From Terriglobia bacterium (GTDB lineage: Bacteria; Acidobacteriota; Terriglobia; Terriglobales; Acidobacteriaceae), in NCBI GenBank assembly GCA_020072815.1, contig JAIQGE010000015.1, positions 1 to 64,000 on the forward strand: a DNA stretch of 64,000 nt. Reading direction: 5' to 3'. The translations under genes and the position numbers were made by a program. Positions 25,623 to 34,275 of the stretch are shown here, piece after piece. The first letter of the stretch is position 1; every line of letters begins with the position of its first letter. Below the pieces are notes generated by a model. That model had not been told where the DNA came from. It saw only the letters and a list, made by a program, of their open reading frames with translations, and ran no database searches.

Positions 25623-26317
25623 GGAAGGGCCTCCTCCCGAAATCCAAGACGTTGGGCTATGTCTTCTGAAAGGGCAAGGATTGGCACCGATGCCTTGATG
25701 AAGATCACGTCCACGGCGCCGAGCGCTTCTGGTGCCAGAGAGCCCAACCGGCTTACAGTCTCGCTCAAAGTTGCATTCTTCCACCGGCTTGCTGATCGGC
25801 GTTTAGACTTCAGCTTCTTCACCTGCCGCGCAACCAGCTTTTCTGCAACTCTCTCCATGCCGCGATGTCGCCTATAAAGCTTCAAACTCTCGCACTGGCA
25901 GATGCGTGATTCTTTGGACCATCTCCAAGCCCTATCGATCTTGATCTCTCCGTTGCACAGTGCTCGCACGATTTCCTGATCGCCAGTCTTAAGGACTTCG
26001 AGCAGCGCATTCAGCCTGGATGCGGGAACCTTAATGCCGAGTCGCGCATAACTCGGGTGCGGCCGGAGGTCACCCACCAGCCAGGGAACAAGTTGGTCTC
26101 GCATATGTGTAACCGTGGGGGAATTATGGGAGGAAACGCTCTGGCCATTTTGTTGATTTCTTGGTTCCGAATCCGGCGAGATACGTCCGCGATTTTCCGA
26201 GAATTGAGATTCAGCCATTGCCCAAAACCTGGCGTCGTCACGGGCAGGTGCAGGACACGTTGCGGAAGAAGCGCCGTTATCCGATTTTCCAAAAGGAATA
26301 AGCGGTCCAGCTGTCAT
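25613..26317 (-). CDS. Unknown protein co-encoded with the IS91-type transposase
   Basis: A 234-residue protein whose end overlaps the transposase start by ten bases, implying translational coupling and a shared role. The middle has DLRPHPSYARLGIKVPASRL, which resembles the N-terminus of ParB-nuclease-like proteins (LRPHPSYVRH). The typical ParB continuation (IDGYARWELARRQG) is replaced by a different sequence, including IKIDRAWRWSKESRICQ. The C-terminus is basic, then hydrophobic. The N-terminal 70 residues look poorly conserved, so the true start may be the Met in VTHMRDQLVPW. It could be an accessory DNA-binding subunit, comparable to the additional ORF some IS91-like elements carry. The family call is weak. 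Confidence 0.5.
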   Translation of the reverse strand: MTAGPLIPFGKSDNGASSATCPAPARDDARFWAMAESQFSENRGRISPDSEPRNQQNGQSVSSHNSPTVTHMRDQLVPWLVGDLRPHPSYARLGIKVPASRLNALLEVLKTGDQEIVRALCNGEIKIDRAWRWSKESRICQCESLKLYRRHRGMERVAEKLVARQVKKLKSKRRSASRWKNATLSETVSRLGSLAPEALGAVDVIFIKASVPILALSEDIAQRLGFREEALPCP

Positions 26318-26487
26318 TCAGGCACACGGCGATCGGTGTGTGCCGTAAATGTGCCATACGGCGACAACTGGCTGTCAACTTCCAGCCACTTCTGCAACCT
26401 TGGCGATACCTTCCGTGCGAGCGTAAGTTGGGGGTAAGTGATTGATTTGATTTGACGAGCAACTATTTTTGGCTGCTCACGCTTTCA

Positions 26488-26535
26488 TGCCTCCGAAGCA
26501 ACAGGCCGGGAGTTCGAATCTCTCCGGGCGCACCA
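26488..26535 (+). other. 3' fragment of tRNA-Arg(CCG), putative attachment site
   Basis: The anticodon loop CTCCGAA (26491-26497, anticodon CCG) is followed by a variable region. A well-formed T arm follows (GGGAG-TTCGAAT-CTCTC), then the acceptor strand CGGGCGC with A and an encoded CCA ending at 26535. The matching 5' strand GCGCCCG, the D arm and most of the 5' anticodon stem are missing from the preceding 80 bases, so this is not a functional tRNA. A tRNA remnant starting at the anticodon loop is what tyrosine-recombinase integration leaves at the far end of an island. The element would lie to the left. Confidence 0.7.
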
Positions 26536-26576
26536 TCACCCCTTGAGTCGTTCGTCAGAGAGATCCTTTGTTCTGG

Positions 26577-27062
26577 TCAGTCGTTCTCTGGCGCAATCGG
26601 CTTCTCGCGGCCCAGGCGGCCGCTTTCAGGAACCGGAGATGTCTTGACTGCCTTGTGCAAAGTCTTCGGTGTGCGACCAGAACCCTTCGTCCATAGAACG
26701 CGTGCTGAAGGCTTGCTCTGCGAAGGATCGCGGACTACCTCCTCGCGACGCAAAGGGCTGACGCCGAGTTTGTGCGCCGTCAGTGCATCAAGTTGTCCTG
26801 TAACCGGCAGGTTCTCAGCTTTCTGAAATCCGCGAATGCTCGCCCGGGTCCGGAGACCGAGGACGCCATCCATCTTTCCGCGGTAGTGTCCTTTGCCCCA
26901 CAGAGTTTGCTGCACCTTCTTGACGTCGGTTCGATCTCCGGCTGCCGGCATTTCTTTGCTGGAGTTGGCCTCCGCAGTGATCGGCGGGCCGGGTCCTGAA
27001 ATCCCCGTCGTCAGCAACAGCAAGGCGATTCCGGCGCATACGGCTTTGCTGACGAAGAACAT
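26577..27062 (-). CDS. Exported peptidoglycan-binding-domain protein
   Basis: A 161-residue exported protein. A signal peptide (FFVSKAVCAGIALLLLTTGIS) precedes one peptidoglycan-binding type-1 domain at about 47-98, with VKKVQQTLWGKGHYRGKMDG and RTRASIRGFQKAENLPVTGQ. A basic, Ser/Pro-rich tail follows with no second domain or catalytic region, so it probably anchors to the wall or modulates a partner rather than cutting peptidoglycan. The ATG at 27062 is preceded by GAGGAGAGGGA; longer frames upstream add no signal. It is the first intact gene to the right of the tRNA scar. It is divergent from fhs and probably separately transcribed. Confidence 0.7.
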   Translation of the reverse strand: MFFVSKAVCAGIALLLLTTGISGPGPPITAEANSSKEMPAAGDRTDVKKVQQTLWGKGHYRGKMDGVLGLRTRASIRGFQKAENLPVTGQLDALTAHKLGVSPLRREEVVRDPSQSKPSARVLWTKGSGRTPKTLHKAVKTSPVPESGRLGREKPIAPEND

Positions 27063-27341
27063 TCCCTCTCCTCTATTTGCATGCCAGGCCGTTGTACGGC
27101 GCAACTCTCCTGAACGGAAGGCGGACCGAAGACTTGGTCTCGCTCGCAAATGGTTCTCACAGAGAACTTTCTCATTTCGGAGGCGCCGAAGACTGGTCAA
27201 AAAAGCTCAGTTCGATGAACAGTCTGCAAGCGAATGAACGCTGTTCTGGCTTCTAGATCATCGGCCGGGGTGCGCCTTATACGTGTTTCCTTTTAGCCCT
27301 TGTCTGTTTCTCTGCCAGGCTTTAGACTCGACAGTTTGCTT

Positions 27342-28955
27342 ATGAGCCAAAATTTACTGCCCATTCAGTCCATTGCCGCCAAGCTGAACTTGCCCGAAGC
27401 TTATTTCGAGCCCATTGGCCGCCACGGCGCCAAGCTCAACTTGGATATTCTTTCCGACCCCAAATTTCCCCGGCGTGGGAAGTTGATCCTGGTTACGGCA
27501 ACGACACCCACCGCGTCGGGAGAAGGCAAGACCGTGACCTCAATCGGCCTGACCCAGGGTTTGGAGCGCCTTGGCCGCAGGACCATTATCACTTCGCGCG
27601 AGCCGTCGCTGGGGCCGGTGTTTGGTATGAAGGGCGGCGCTGCCGGCGGCGGACTCTCGCAGATCGAGCCCAGCCAGAAGATCAATCTGCATTTTCATGG
27701 CGACTTTCACGCGATCACGTCAGCCCACAACCTGCTGGCCGCCTTGGTGGACGCCCACCTCTTTCATGGCAACGACCTGCAACTCGATCCCGACCAGATC
27801 ACCTGGCCGCGCACCATGGACATGAATGACCGCGCGCTGCGCCGCATTACGGTGGAGATCGGCGAGAAGAAGGGCGGGCCCACACGCAACACAGGTTTTG
27901 TGATCACCGCGGCGTCGGAGGTCATGGCCGTCATGGCGCTGGCCAGCGGCTTTGAAGATCTGCGGCGCCGGCTGGACGCCATCGTCGTGGGCGTCTCCAA
28001 GAGCGGAAAGCCGGTGCGCGCGGCCGATTTGAAGGCCACCGGAGCCATGATGGCGTTGCTGGCTGAGGCCATTCTGCCCAACCTGGTGCAGACCACCGAA
28101 GGCACTCCGGCCATGGTGCATACCGGCCCCTTCGGCAATATCGCTCACGGGACCAGCAGCATCGTCTCCCACAATATGGGAATCCGCCTGGCCGACTACG
28201 TGGTCAATGAAGCCGGATTCGCCGCTGATCTGGGAGCAGAAAAGTATTTTGATATTGTCATGCGATCGTCGGGCATCGCGCCTTCCTGCGCGGTGCTGGT
28301 GAGCACCGTGCAGAGCTTGCGCAACCAGGGTGAAGGCGATCTGGAGAAAGGCTTCCCCAACCTGGCGCGCCACATCCAGAACCTGAAGAACTTTGGCGTT
28401 CCGGTGGTGGTGGCGATCAATCGCTTCCCCAATGACACCGACGCCGACTTAAAGCGCATGGCCGATTACTGCGCCCAGCACGGCGCGGAGTTCGCCTTGA
28501 GCGAAGCCTACGCCAAAGGCGGCGCCGGCGCCGAGCAGCTCGCCGAAAAAGTAGTGCAGACGATTGAGAAGAACCCCAATCCCAACGTCCAACCCATCTA
28601 CGCGCTGGAAGACGCCATGGAAGACAAGATTGCCAAAGTGGCCACCGGCATCTACGGCGCGGGCGGCGTCAACTTCAGCGACAAAGCCAAAGCCAAGCTA
28701 CAACAGTTCAAGGACTGGGGTTTCAGCAAACTGCCGGTGTGCATCGCCAAGACGCAGTATTCGTTCACCGATAATCCCAAGGTCCTGGGGGCGCCCACCG
28801 GTTGGACGCTCAACGTGACCGACGCCTCGCTCTCCGCCGGTGCCGGATTTGTGGTGGTGATCTCCGGCAACATGATGCTGATGCCCGGACTGCCCAAGGT
28901 TTCGCGCGCGATGAGCGTGGACGTGAACGCCAAGGGAGAGATTATTGGCGTGTAA
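27342..28955 (+). CDS. fhs: Formate--tetrahydrofolate ligase
   Basis: Catalyses ATP-dependent formation of 10-formyltetrahydrofolate from formate, feeding one-carbon units to purine, fMet and serine metabolism. The 537-residue protein carries the ATP-binding P-loop TPTASGEGKTVTS at about residues 54-66 and the family blocks EPSLGPVFGMKGGAAGGG, then FHGDFHAITSAHNLL and HTGPFGNIAHGTSS. The length is near the usual 550-560. ATG at 27342 gives MSQNLLPIQSIAAKL, the normal N-terminus; frames upstream add nothing conserved. It is monocistronic, ending in a strong intrinsic terminator 36 bp downstream. With metH elsewhere in the window it reflects ordinary C1 metabolism. No riboswitch is evident upstream. 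Confidence 0.96.
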   Translation: MSQNLLPIQSIAAKLNLPEAYFEPIGRHGAKLNLDILSDPKFPRRGKLILVTATTPTASGEGKTVTSIGLTQGLERLGRRTIITSREPSLGPVFGMKGGAAGGGLSQIEPSQKINLHFHGDFHAITSAHNLLAALVDAHLFHGNDLQLDPDQITWPRTMDMNDRALRRITVEIGEKKGGPTRNTGFVITAASEVMAVMALASGFEDLRRRLDAIVVGVSKSGKPVRAADLKATGAMMALLAEAILPNLVQTTEGTPAMVHTGPFGNIAHGTSSIVSHNMGIRLADYVVNEAGFAADLGAEKYFDIVMRSSGIAPSCAVLVSTVQSLRNQGEGDLEKGFPNLARHIQNLKNFGVPVVVAINRFPNDTDADLKRMADYCAQHGAEFALSEAYAKGGAGAEQLAEKVVQTIEKNPNPNVQPIYALEDAMEDKIAKVATGIYGAGGVNFSDKAKAKLQQFKDWGFSKLPVCIAKTQYSFTDNPKVLGAPTGWTLNVTDASLSAGAGFVVVISGNMMLMPGLPKVSRAMSVDVNAKGEIIGV

Positions 28956-28990
28956 CCGCTAAGAATAAGCAGACGCTCAAACGCAAAAAT

Positions 28991-29015
28991 GCCCGCGGAC
29001 AACGCGGGCTTTTTT
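28991..29015 (+). terminator. Intrinsic terminator after fhs
   Basis: GCCCGCG-GACAA-CGCGGGC forms a seven-base-pair perfect stem followed by six T residues, immediately downstream of fhs. Confidence 0.9.
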
Positions 29016-29050
29016 GGTGAATCAGTTCGATTGCGGTTTATGAATTGGGT

Positions 29051-29965
29051 CTATCGCTTGGTGGGTATGATCCCGCTATCGCAGATAGAGTAGGTAAGTC
29101 CGTTGGGCGCTGCACTGCGCAGATCAGGGACGCCGAAGGTAGTCTTGCCATCGCCGCCAAACCTGGTTCCCAACTGGTTGAACAACGCCGGGTTCTGTGC
29201 AATCTGCAATGTCTGGCCGTCCGCGGGGACACCCGAGGTAACCGAGCCGGCACTCAGAATGATTTCGCCGATGTTGCAGGAGCGTCCGTTGCCAGCAGCT
29301 GCTCCTTGTGTATTCGCGCCAAAAAGATTGCTGGAGTTTCCGGGAGGGCCCTGCGGGCCTTGCTGCCCGGTCTCACCTTTGTCGCCCTTGGGACCTTGCG
29401 GTCCAATAGGGCCGATCGGTCCGATGGGCCCGATAGCTCCCTGCGGTCCGGCAGGTCCCTGCGCGCCAGCCTTGCCTTCCGGACCGGCGGGGCCTTGCGC
29501 TCCCTGCGCGCCGGTGTCTCCCTTGTCGCCTTTGTCGCCCTTCGCTCCGACGGCGCCGATGGTGGCGTCAAACTGCGCGGTCCTGCTGTCAGCGTCATCG
29601 CCGTCGTCGCCCTTCTTGTCGCCGCGACGATTGCTGGCGCGGGTGACCCGCAGAACGTAGCTTCCCGGCGCGATCTTAGTCGGCGCCACCGTGATGTGCG
29701 TATCCGTAAACGAGTGGACGGACTGGTCCAGCCCATCCAGTACAACAGCCGGCGGAAAGGCGTTGCCAAAGCCTTTGCCGAAAATGTCCATTTGCACCGG
29801 GCTGGGATTGCCGGAGTCAAACGTGAACGTCACTTTTTCGATGACCGGGACTTGCTGTTTCCCTCCGTCGTCGGCGCGCACGATTGCGGACGCGCAAGAA
29901 AGCATCAGGAAGAGTCCGAGTGTAGTGGCGGAGGCAAAGCTCCGCGCAAAGCTGTTGCGTCGCAT
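29051..29965 (-). CDS. Secreted collagen-like protein with IPT/TIG and tail-collar-like domains
   Basis: A 304-residue exported protein. The signal peptide covers about 1-30. An IPT/TIG-like beta domain follows ([20 protein letters not shown]), then about 25 Gly-X-Y triplets (about 133-213, for example [13 protein letters not shown] and [19 protein letters not shown]). The C-terminal part resembles a phage tail-collar domain ([20 protein letters not shown]). Bacterial collagen-like tracts form triple helices that act as surface stalks, with the globular ends as trimerising or binding heads. ATG at 29965 is chosen for its signal peptide and an AAGGA site. The gene is isolated between fhs and a conserved hypothetical. 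Role in adhesion is inference. Confidence 0.8.
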   Translation of the reverse strand: MRRNSFARSFASATTLGLFLMLSCASAIVRADDGGKQQVPVIEKVTFTFDSGNPSPVQMDIFGKGFGNAFPPAVVLDGLDQSVHSFTDTHITVAPTKIAPGSYVLRVTRASNRRGDKKGDDGDDADSRTAQFDATIGAVGAKGDKGDKGDTGAQGAQGPAGPEGKAGAQGPAGPQGAIGPIGPIGPIGPQGPKGDKGETGQQGPQGPPGNSSNLFGANTQGAAAGNGRSCNIGEIILSAGSVTSGVPADGQTLQIAQNPALFNQLGTRFGGDGKTTFGVPDLRSAAPNGLTYSICDSGIIPTKR

Positions 29966-30208
29966 GATAAAAGTCCTTACTTCAAATTGTGAGGGGACCT
30001 TTGTTCGTGCTGGTAGAGGCTGAACCACATCAGCCTTGCGATCTTGGAAGTGGCGACAACAACTTGCAGCGAACTTGGGTGCATTCTGGGCCAAGTGGCC
30101 GGATCAGGCAAGTTACCGCCGGAACTGGTGGGCGAACCAGGCTTGTAAACAGCCACAGTAAGAACCTGAGGTGCAAAGAGTTACGGCGCAATCGCGGGCC
30201 GCGGCTGG

Positions 30209-31003
30209 TTACAGATCGGGGCCGTTCTTGCCCGTCATTTTGCTGAGCTGGAACTTAGCTTTGAGTTTGACCTTGCCCGCCTGGCTGAAGAACTCAATCT
30301 CTTTTTCGTCTGCCGGGATGGCGGGTTCCCCGGCTGCCGTTTTTCGCGGAAACTTGAACGTCAGCTGGTAGGGCGTGGTGCGGCCTCCATACTTGGCGAT
30401 GAGCACGGACTCCGGCGCGATCTTCTTTTGCGTCTTGGGATCCACCAGGTTGGTAATCTTGATCAGCCCGTCCTCGTCCAGTCCTTCAAAGGGTGTCATG
30501 TCCGGCGAATTGACGATGATGATGTAATCGTCCGGCGTATCTTCCAGCAAATCGTCGCCTTTTTCCGGGTCCACGCGGCCGCACAGCGAAGACTGGCGGA
30601 ATTTGGCGGCGCGAACCGTGCGCGACGACTGCCAGGTGACCTGAAAGATCACAATGGACTCGGTAGCTCCCGTGGCCCAGGAGGAGGGCGTTCTGTCCCC
30701 CTTGCCCCATTCCGGCCGGCCGTTGCAGTCCACCGGCAGGGGCGTAAGGAAGTGGGTGGAGCCTTTGAGCCACGGCGCTCCAACTTCCACCATCTTTACC
30801 CAGGGCGAATCAAAAAGGATCTTCTGCACGTCCTCCATCGTCCAGGCTTTGTACTCTTTGTCCTTCCACGGGTCGGCGGCAAATGCGGTGATGGCGATCG
30901 CCGCCACACAGATTCCCACGAGCATCTTGAGCGGCGCTCGCAAACCAGTTTCAGCCTTGCGGCGTAAGGGATGAACTGCGGACGGTCTGGCGAATGGACG
31001 CAT
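30209..31003 (-). CDS. Conserved exported hypothetical protein
   Basis: A 264-residue protein with a basic N-terminus and one hydrophobic segment (LKMLVGICVAAIAITAFAA), probably a signal peptide or anchor. The mature part opens with DPWKDKEYKAWTMEDVQKIL followed by FDSPWVK, a pattern I associate with uncharacterised secreted Acidobacteriota proteins of GWxTD-like appearance. The strict GWxTD motif is not present. The rest is a mixed alpha/beta domain with no catalytic motif recognised. ATG at 31003 has AGGG upstream; an internal Met at the hydrophobic segment lacks a binding site. It could be a periplasmic lipid or ligand binder, but function is unknown. Confidence 0.6.
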   Translation of the reverse strand: MRPFARPSAVHPLRRKAETGLRAPLKMLVGICVAAIAITAFAADPWKDKEYKAWTMEDVQKILFDSPWVKMVEVGAPWLKGSTHFLTPLPVDCNGRPEWGKGDRTPSSWATGATESIVIFQVTWQSSRTVRAAKFRQSSLCGRVDPEKGDDLLEDTPDDYIIIVNSPDMTPFEGLDEDGLIKITNLVDPKTQKKIAPESVLIAKYGGRTTPYQLTFKFPRKTAAGEPAIPADEKEIEFFSQAGKVKLKAKFQLSKMTGKNGPDL

Positions 31004-31242
31004 AAGGGCCCTCGTTGCAGATGAAGTGCACTAACTTTTCGTTTCTGGATTTGTTTCGGACGGCGCTATTGTAGGTCTCGGGTTTTGGCGGAGTCAATCT
31101 TTATCATGGCTGCCACGCGCTCATCTCATTGTTTGCATTTTGGTTATCATCTGCCGGCCCGGTCACACGCCCGGTGTGGCCTTTTGTGCCGGAAGGGAAC
31201 CGCCAGCCGCCGCGCATCGTATAACATTTGGGAGAGGCCTCT

Positions 31243-31440
31243 ATGTTGACTTTTTTGCTGTGGTGCATCCTTTTGGTGGTGTGCTGGCCGCTGGCCCTGA
31301 TCGCCCTGGTCCTGTATCCCTTGGTGTGGTTGATTCTGCTGCCTTTCCGCATCGTGGGCATCGCCGTGGGCGGGGTGCTGGAACTGCTGCGCTCCATCAT
31401 TTTCCTTCCGGCTCGCGTCCTGAGCGGACGCCGGGCTTAG
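31243..31440 (+). CDS. Small hydrophobic membrane protein, 65 residues
   Basis: Starts MLTFLLWCILLVVCWPLALI, with GGGAGAGG eight bases upstream. It holds two membrane segments (about 3-25 and 28-50) joined by a Pro and ends in a basic tail (LPARVLSGRRA). No family is recognised. The strong ribosome site, clean hydrophobic pattern and following hairpin support expression. It lies alone between the hypothetical gene and the convergent minor pilin operon. Confidence 0.6.
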   Translation: MLTFLLWCILLVVCWPLALIALVLYPLVWLILLPFRIVGIAVGGVLELLRSIIFLPARVLSGRRA

Positions 31441-31511
31441 ATTTCCCCTCGCCAGGTTTTGCGCAGCGCCGGCGCCTCGACGGGCAAGCGCGGGGGAGCC
31501 TCGCAAAAAGT

Positions 31512-31537
31512 CAGGGACGCGATTTTCCGCGTCCCTG
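31512..31537. terminator. Strong hairpin between convergent genes
   Basis: CAGGGACGCG-ATTTTC-CGCGTCCCTG is a perfect ten-base-pair stem with a six-base loop, placed between the small membrane protein gene and the end of the pilin operon. There is no clear T run, so it may act as a bidirectional or RNA-stabilising hairpin rather than a textbook terminator. Confidence 0.6.
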
Positions 31538-31600
31538 TATCTAATGATTGTAGATAGAAGCTCAGCCAAATTCTGGCCGGGTAGGCACCGGCGGTATCTC

Positions 31601-33529
31601 TCAGAGCGATGACTCCGAAGAGCCCACAACTTTGAACGGCGCCGCCCCAAAGATCACGTCAATCACATCGCAACTGTAGGCGATGCTGAAGCCGGCGACG
31701 CCCGGTGTTGCCCGGTCCGTTGCGGTTTGCAAATTCAAAGTGGTCCCTGACTGCAACAACAAGCCACCCCTGATAAAACCGCTGGCGCCTGGGCCAACTA
31801 CGAACTGGCCATTGGTGCCTTGCACCAGGACCAGTCCTGTCCATTGCAAAGTAGCGTTGTTGATTTCCAGATCATTGGGGACCACCAGGATGCCGAACCC
31901 AGACAGGCTTGCTCCGGACGAGAGCTTTAGGTTCGGGTCCGTGATCACCACGATGGCCGGGTTGGCGCTGGTGCCATAGCTGGGCGCCAGACTGGCTGCG
32001 GACACCGCGAAGTAGTTAGGCTTACTGTTGTTGGCGGCGACGAACGTATTGAGCGCCGCAATGGAATTCTGCATCATCAAGGCGCTGCCTGACTGGTAAA
32101 CCGTGGAATCTGCCTGGTTCCCTGGTCCGCCAACAAACGGAGACGTGGCGTTCACCGGCAGTGTCACGGCGGGCACCTGAGGCGCAAAGAAAGCTGAGGT
32201 GGCCAGCAGTTCCGGGGCCGCCAGATTGAGATTGGCGTAGCAAGTCGGGTCGCTCGGATCGCAGCTTGTGCTTGGCGGCAGCGGTGTGGGCGTCGCGATC
32301 GGCGTGGGCGTTGGCATGGGCGTGGGTGTCGGAGTCGAATCATGGCCGTCGTGACCGTGGTGGTCTCCACTTCCGCTCGGCGTCGGTGTCGGAGTCGGAG
32401 CCGGCGTGGGCGTCGGAGTCGGACTCGAAGTCGTGCTGCTGCCTCCGCTGGTGATGAACCGCGGAGTTGGGTCCGTGCCGCGCACCCACCACAAACCGGG
32501 CGTGCAGGTGTTGCTTCCGATGCTGCTGCCATCAGCATTGCAGGAATTATTGGCCACGGTCACGATGTTGAAGCGCAGATCGTCCAACGACTGTTGCAAA
32601 CGGCTGGAAGTCTGCGTGGTATCCGATCCCAATGCGGAAACGGCTGAGCAGCGGCCGCTGCTGGAAAGTGAGCCGTCCACGGCATGCGGCCGGCCGTCAA
32701 TCGCCGTGTTGGGAATGCCTGAGCCCGAGGTGCCGAACAAAACTGCGGCGTCCGGAGCGTCCATGGTGATGGCCCCAGGAGGGCGAATCGAAGGCGCGGC
32801 CACTTCAGCGCGCAATACCTTGCTGGCGCTCAAGCCCGCGGGGCCGGGAGTGGCTGCCAGCGCGGTCAGCATGTATACCGTCTGCATGCCGTTGGCGTCA
32901 CAAGCCGGATTCACGCCGCCGGGCGAGACTTGTTCGGTTTGTCCGTCCCAGCAAACGCGCGCCCCGGCCAGAGCGGCAGAGTCCACGGGATAAGGACCAA
33001 TGCCGTTGGTCTTCATGTTGATGCGGACCCATTTGTAACCCATGGGGCCGATGGCCGGCGTCATGGCAGCTTGCGGCGTCAGGTTCCACCCTGCGGTCGA
33101 AGGCACCACGTTGCATTTTGTCCCGTTCGGAACGCCGGACGGGTAGTCATGACAAAGCTGGGTGTCAAAATAGCGGTTGCTGGGGTCGGTGGGATCAACC
33201 ACCTCGCCTCCCGCCGGATTCAACACGTACAACACGCCGCCGGCGTTGCCGGCCACATCTTGCGGCAGCAGATCCGCCAGGCCTCCGCCTGCGGGATTGG
33301 TGGCCCAGGGATACTTCAGCCGGTCGCGGACTTCTTCCACGCCGGAACGCGCCGCGTAATAGGTGCTCAAACTGGTCGAGTAGTTGGCGTCAATGCGGGT
33401 CTCTGTGTCCGCTGACAGCACCATGAACAAGCCAATCGCTGACAGCAGAAGCAGCGCAAACAGCGTGAGCAGCAGGGCTGCTCCGCGCTCTCTGGTCCGA
33501 ATTGCTGTGGCCATGGCGATTTTCATCAT
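31601..33529 (-). CDS. PilX-like minor pilin assembly protein with Pro/Thr repeat
   Basis: A 642-residue protein whose first 70 residues match the PilX N-terminus: basic RERGAALLLTLFALLLLSAI, then a long hydrophobic helix continuing with a Tyr-rich segment (YYAARSGVEEVRDRL). PilX-type proteins sit at the tip complex of type IV pili or type II-like pseudopili. Family members are usually 150-250 residues; this one is much longer. It includes a PTPTPT-rich tract at about 361-420 interrupted by a His/Asp-rich piece (SGDHHGHDGHD), separating two beta-rich regions. Its ATG overlaps the PilW stop (ATGA). It is the last gene of the four-gene minor pilin operon. Confidence 0.75.
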   Translation of the reverse strand: MMKIAMATAIRTRERGAALLLTLFALLLLSAIGLFMVLSADTETRIDANYSTSLSTYYAARSGVEEVRDRLKYPWATNPAGGGLADLLPQDVAGNAGGVLYVLNPAGGEVVDPTDPSNRYFDTQLCHDYPSGVPNGTKCNVVPSTAGWNLTPQAAMTPAIGPMGYKWVRINMKTNGIGPYPVDSAALAGARVCWDGQTEQVSPGGVNPACDANGMQTVYMLTALAATPGPAGLSASKVLRAEVAAPSIRPPGAITMDAPDAAVLFGTSGSGIPNTAIDGRPHAVDGSLSSSGRCSAVSALGSDTTQTSSRLQQSLDDLRFNIVTVANNSCNADGSSIGSNTCTPGLWWVRGTDPTPRFITSGGSSTTSSPTPTPTPAPTPTPTPSGSGDHHGHDGHDSTPTPTPMPTPTPIATPTPLPPSTSCDPSDPTCYANLNLAAPELLATSAFFAPQVPAVTLPVNATSPFVGGPGNQADSTVYQSGSALMMQNSIAALNTFVAANNSKPNYFAVSAASLAPSYGTSANPAIVVITDPNLKLSSGASLSGFGILVVPNDLEINNATLQWTGLVLVQGTNGQFVVGPGASGFIRGGLLLQSGTTLNLQTATDRATPGVAGFSIAYSCDVIDVIFGAAPFKVVGSSESSL

Positions 33530-34275
33530 TGGCTCAACCTTGAGGTTGCGGACATCGAAGTTCGCATGTAGCCCCCGCTGGCCGGATCACGAAGCGTGGT
33601 GACCAGGCTGAGATTGATCTTGATGGTACGGATGGAAGCGATGGTGGCTTGACCGCTTGTCGTGGAGATGTTCACTCCTCCAGTTACGTCTATCGGATTG
33701 CCATTGATGTCATAAAACGCAAACAGGTCCTCGCCGGATTGTCCCGCGCCGGTGCCTGGGGGATAGACCTGGTTGGTTTCCGTGTAGTTAATGGTTGTCG
33801 GCTGCGCCAGCGGACTTCCCGGTGTCTTGGGTACGGCGTAACGCCGTACGCAGGGGCAATTGGGATCATTGGAATCGCTGGCGACGTAGCCGATGGTCAC
33901 GCTGTAGACCTGCCCTTCCTGGTTGACGTCGCCTTCCATCAGAATGCTCGTGGGCGAAACCGCCACCAGGCCCGCGGCCACGCGGGGATCAGTGTTGTCC
34001 GGCATGCTGGCATACATGGAAGACTTGGGATAGCCGGCCATGTGCAGATCGCGCACCGTCTGGTCCAGAAACTCGCGCGCCTGCTGGCTCATGTCCAGTT
34101 TCATGGCTTCCGATGCTGACCTTTTCTGCATGCTGTCAACCTGTTCGAACACCGCCGCGGTAATGACGCCGAAGATGGCCACGGCAATCAACATCTCCAG
34201 CAGGGTAACGCCCGCCGCCGCGCGGCTACTGCGCTGTCTGGCCATGGTCGCTGATGATGGACGGCGCTGCGCCAT
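33526..34275 (-). CDS. PilW-like minor pilin
   Basis: A 249-residue prepilin with a basic leader and the class-III signal AAAG-VTLLEMLIAVAIFG, where cleavage after Gly leaves an N-terminal hydrophobic helix with Glu near position 5. The later part (FLDQTVRDLHMAGYP) follows the PilW pattern. It would prime pilus assembly with the PilV, PilX and FimT products encoded alongside. Its ATG overlaps the PilV stop by one base (TAATG). An internal ATG ten codons later (MARQRSS) is also possible. Prepilin peptidase and pilus motor genes are not in the window. Confidence 0.8.
   Translation of the reverse strand: MAQRRPSSATMARQRSSRAAAGVTLLEMLIAVAIFGVITAAVFEQVDSMQKRSASEAMKLDMSQQAREFLDQTVRDLHMAGYPKSSMYASMPDNTDPRVAAGLVAVSPTSILMEGDVNQEGQVYSVTIGYVASDSNDPNCPCVRRYAVPKTPGSPLAQPTTINYTETNQVYPPGTGAGQSGEDLFAFYDINGNPIDVTGGVNISTTSGQATIASIRTIKINLSLVTTLRDPASGGYMRTSMSATSRLSQ

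Noticed and set aside
26461-26535. A complete functional tRNA gene
   Set aside because: The T arm and acceptor 3' strand are perfect, but the 5' acceptor strand, D arm and upper anticodon stem are missing, so only a 3' remnant is present.
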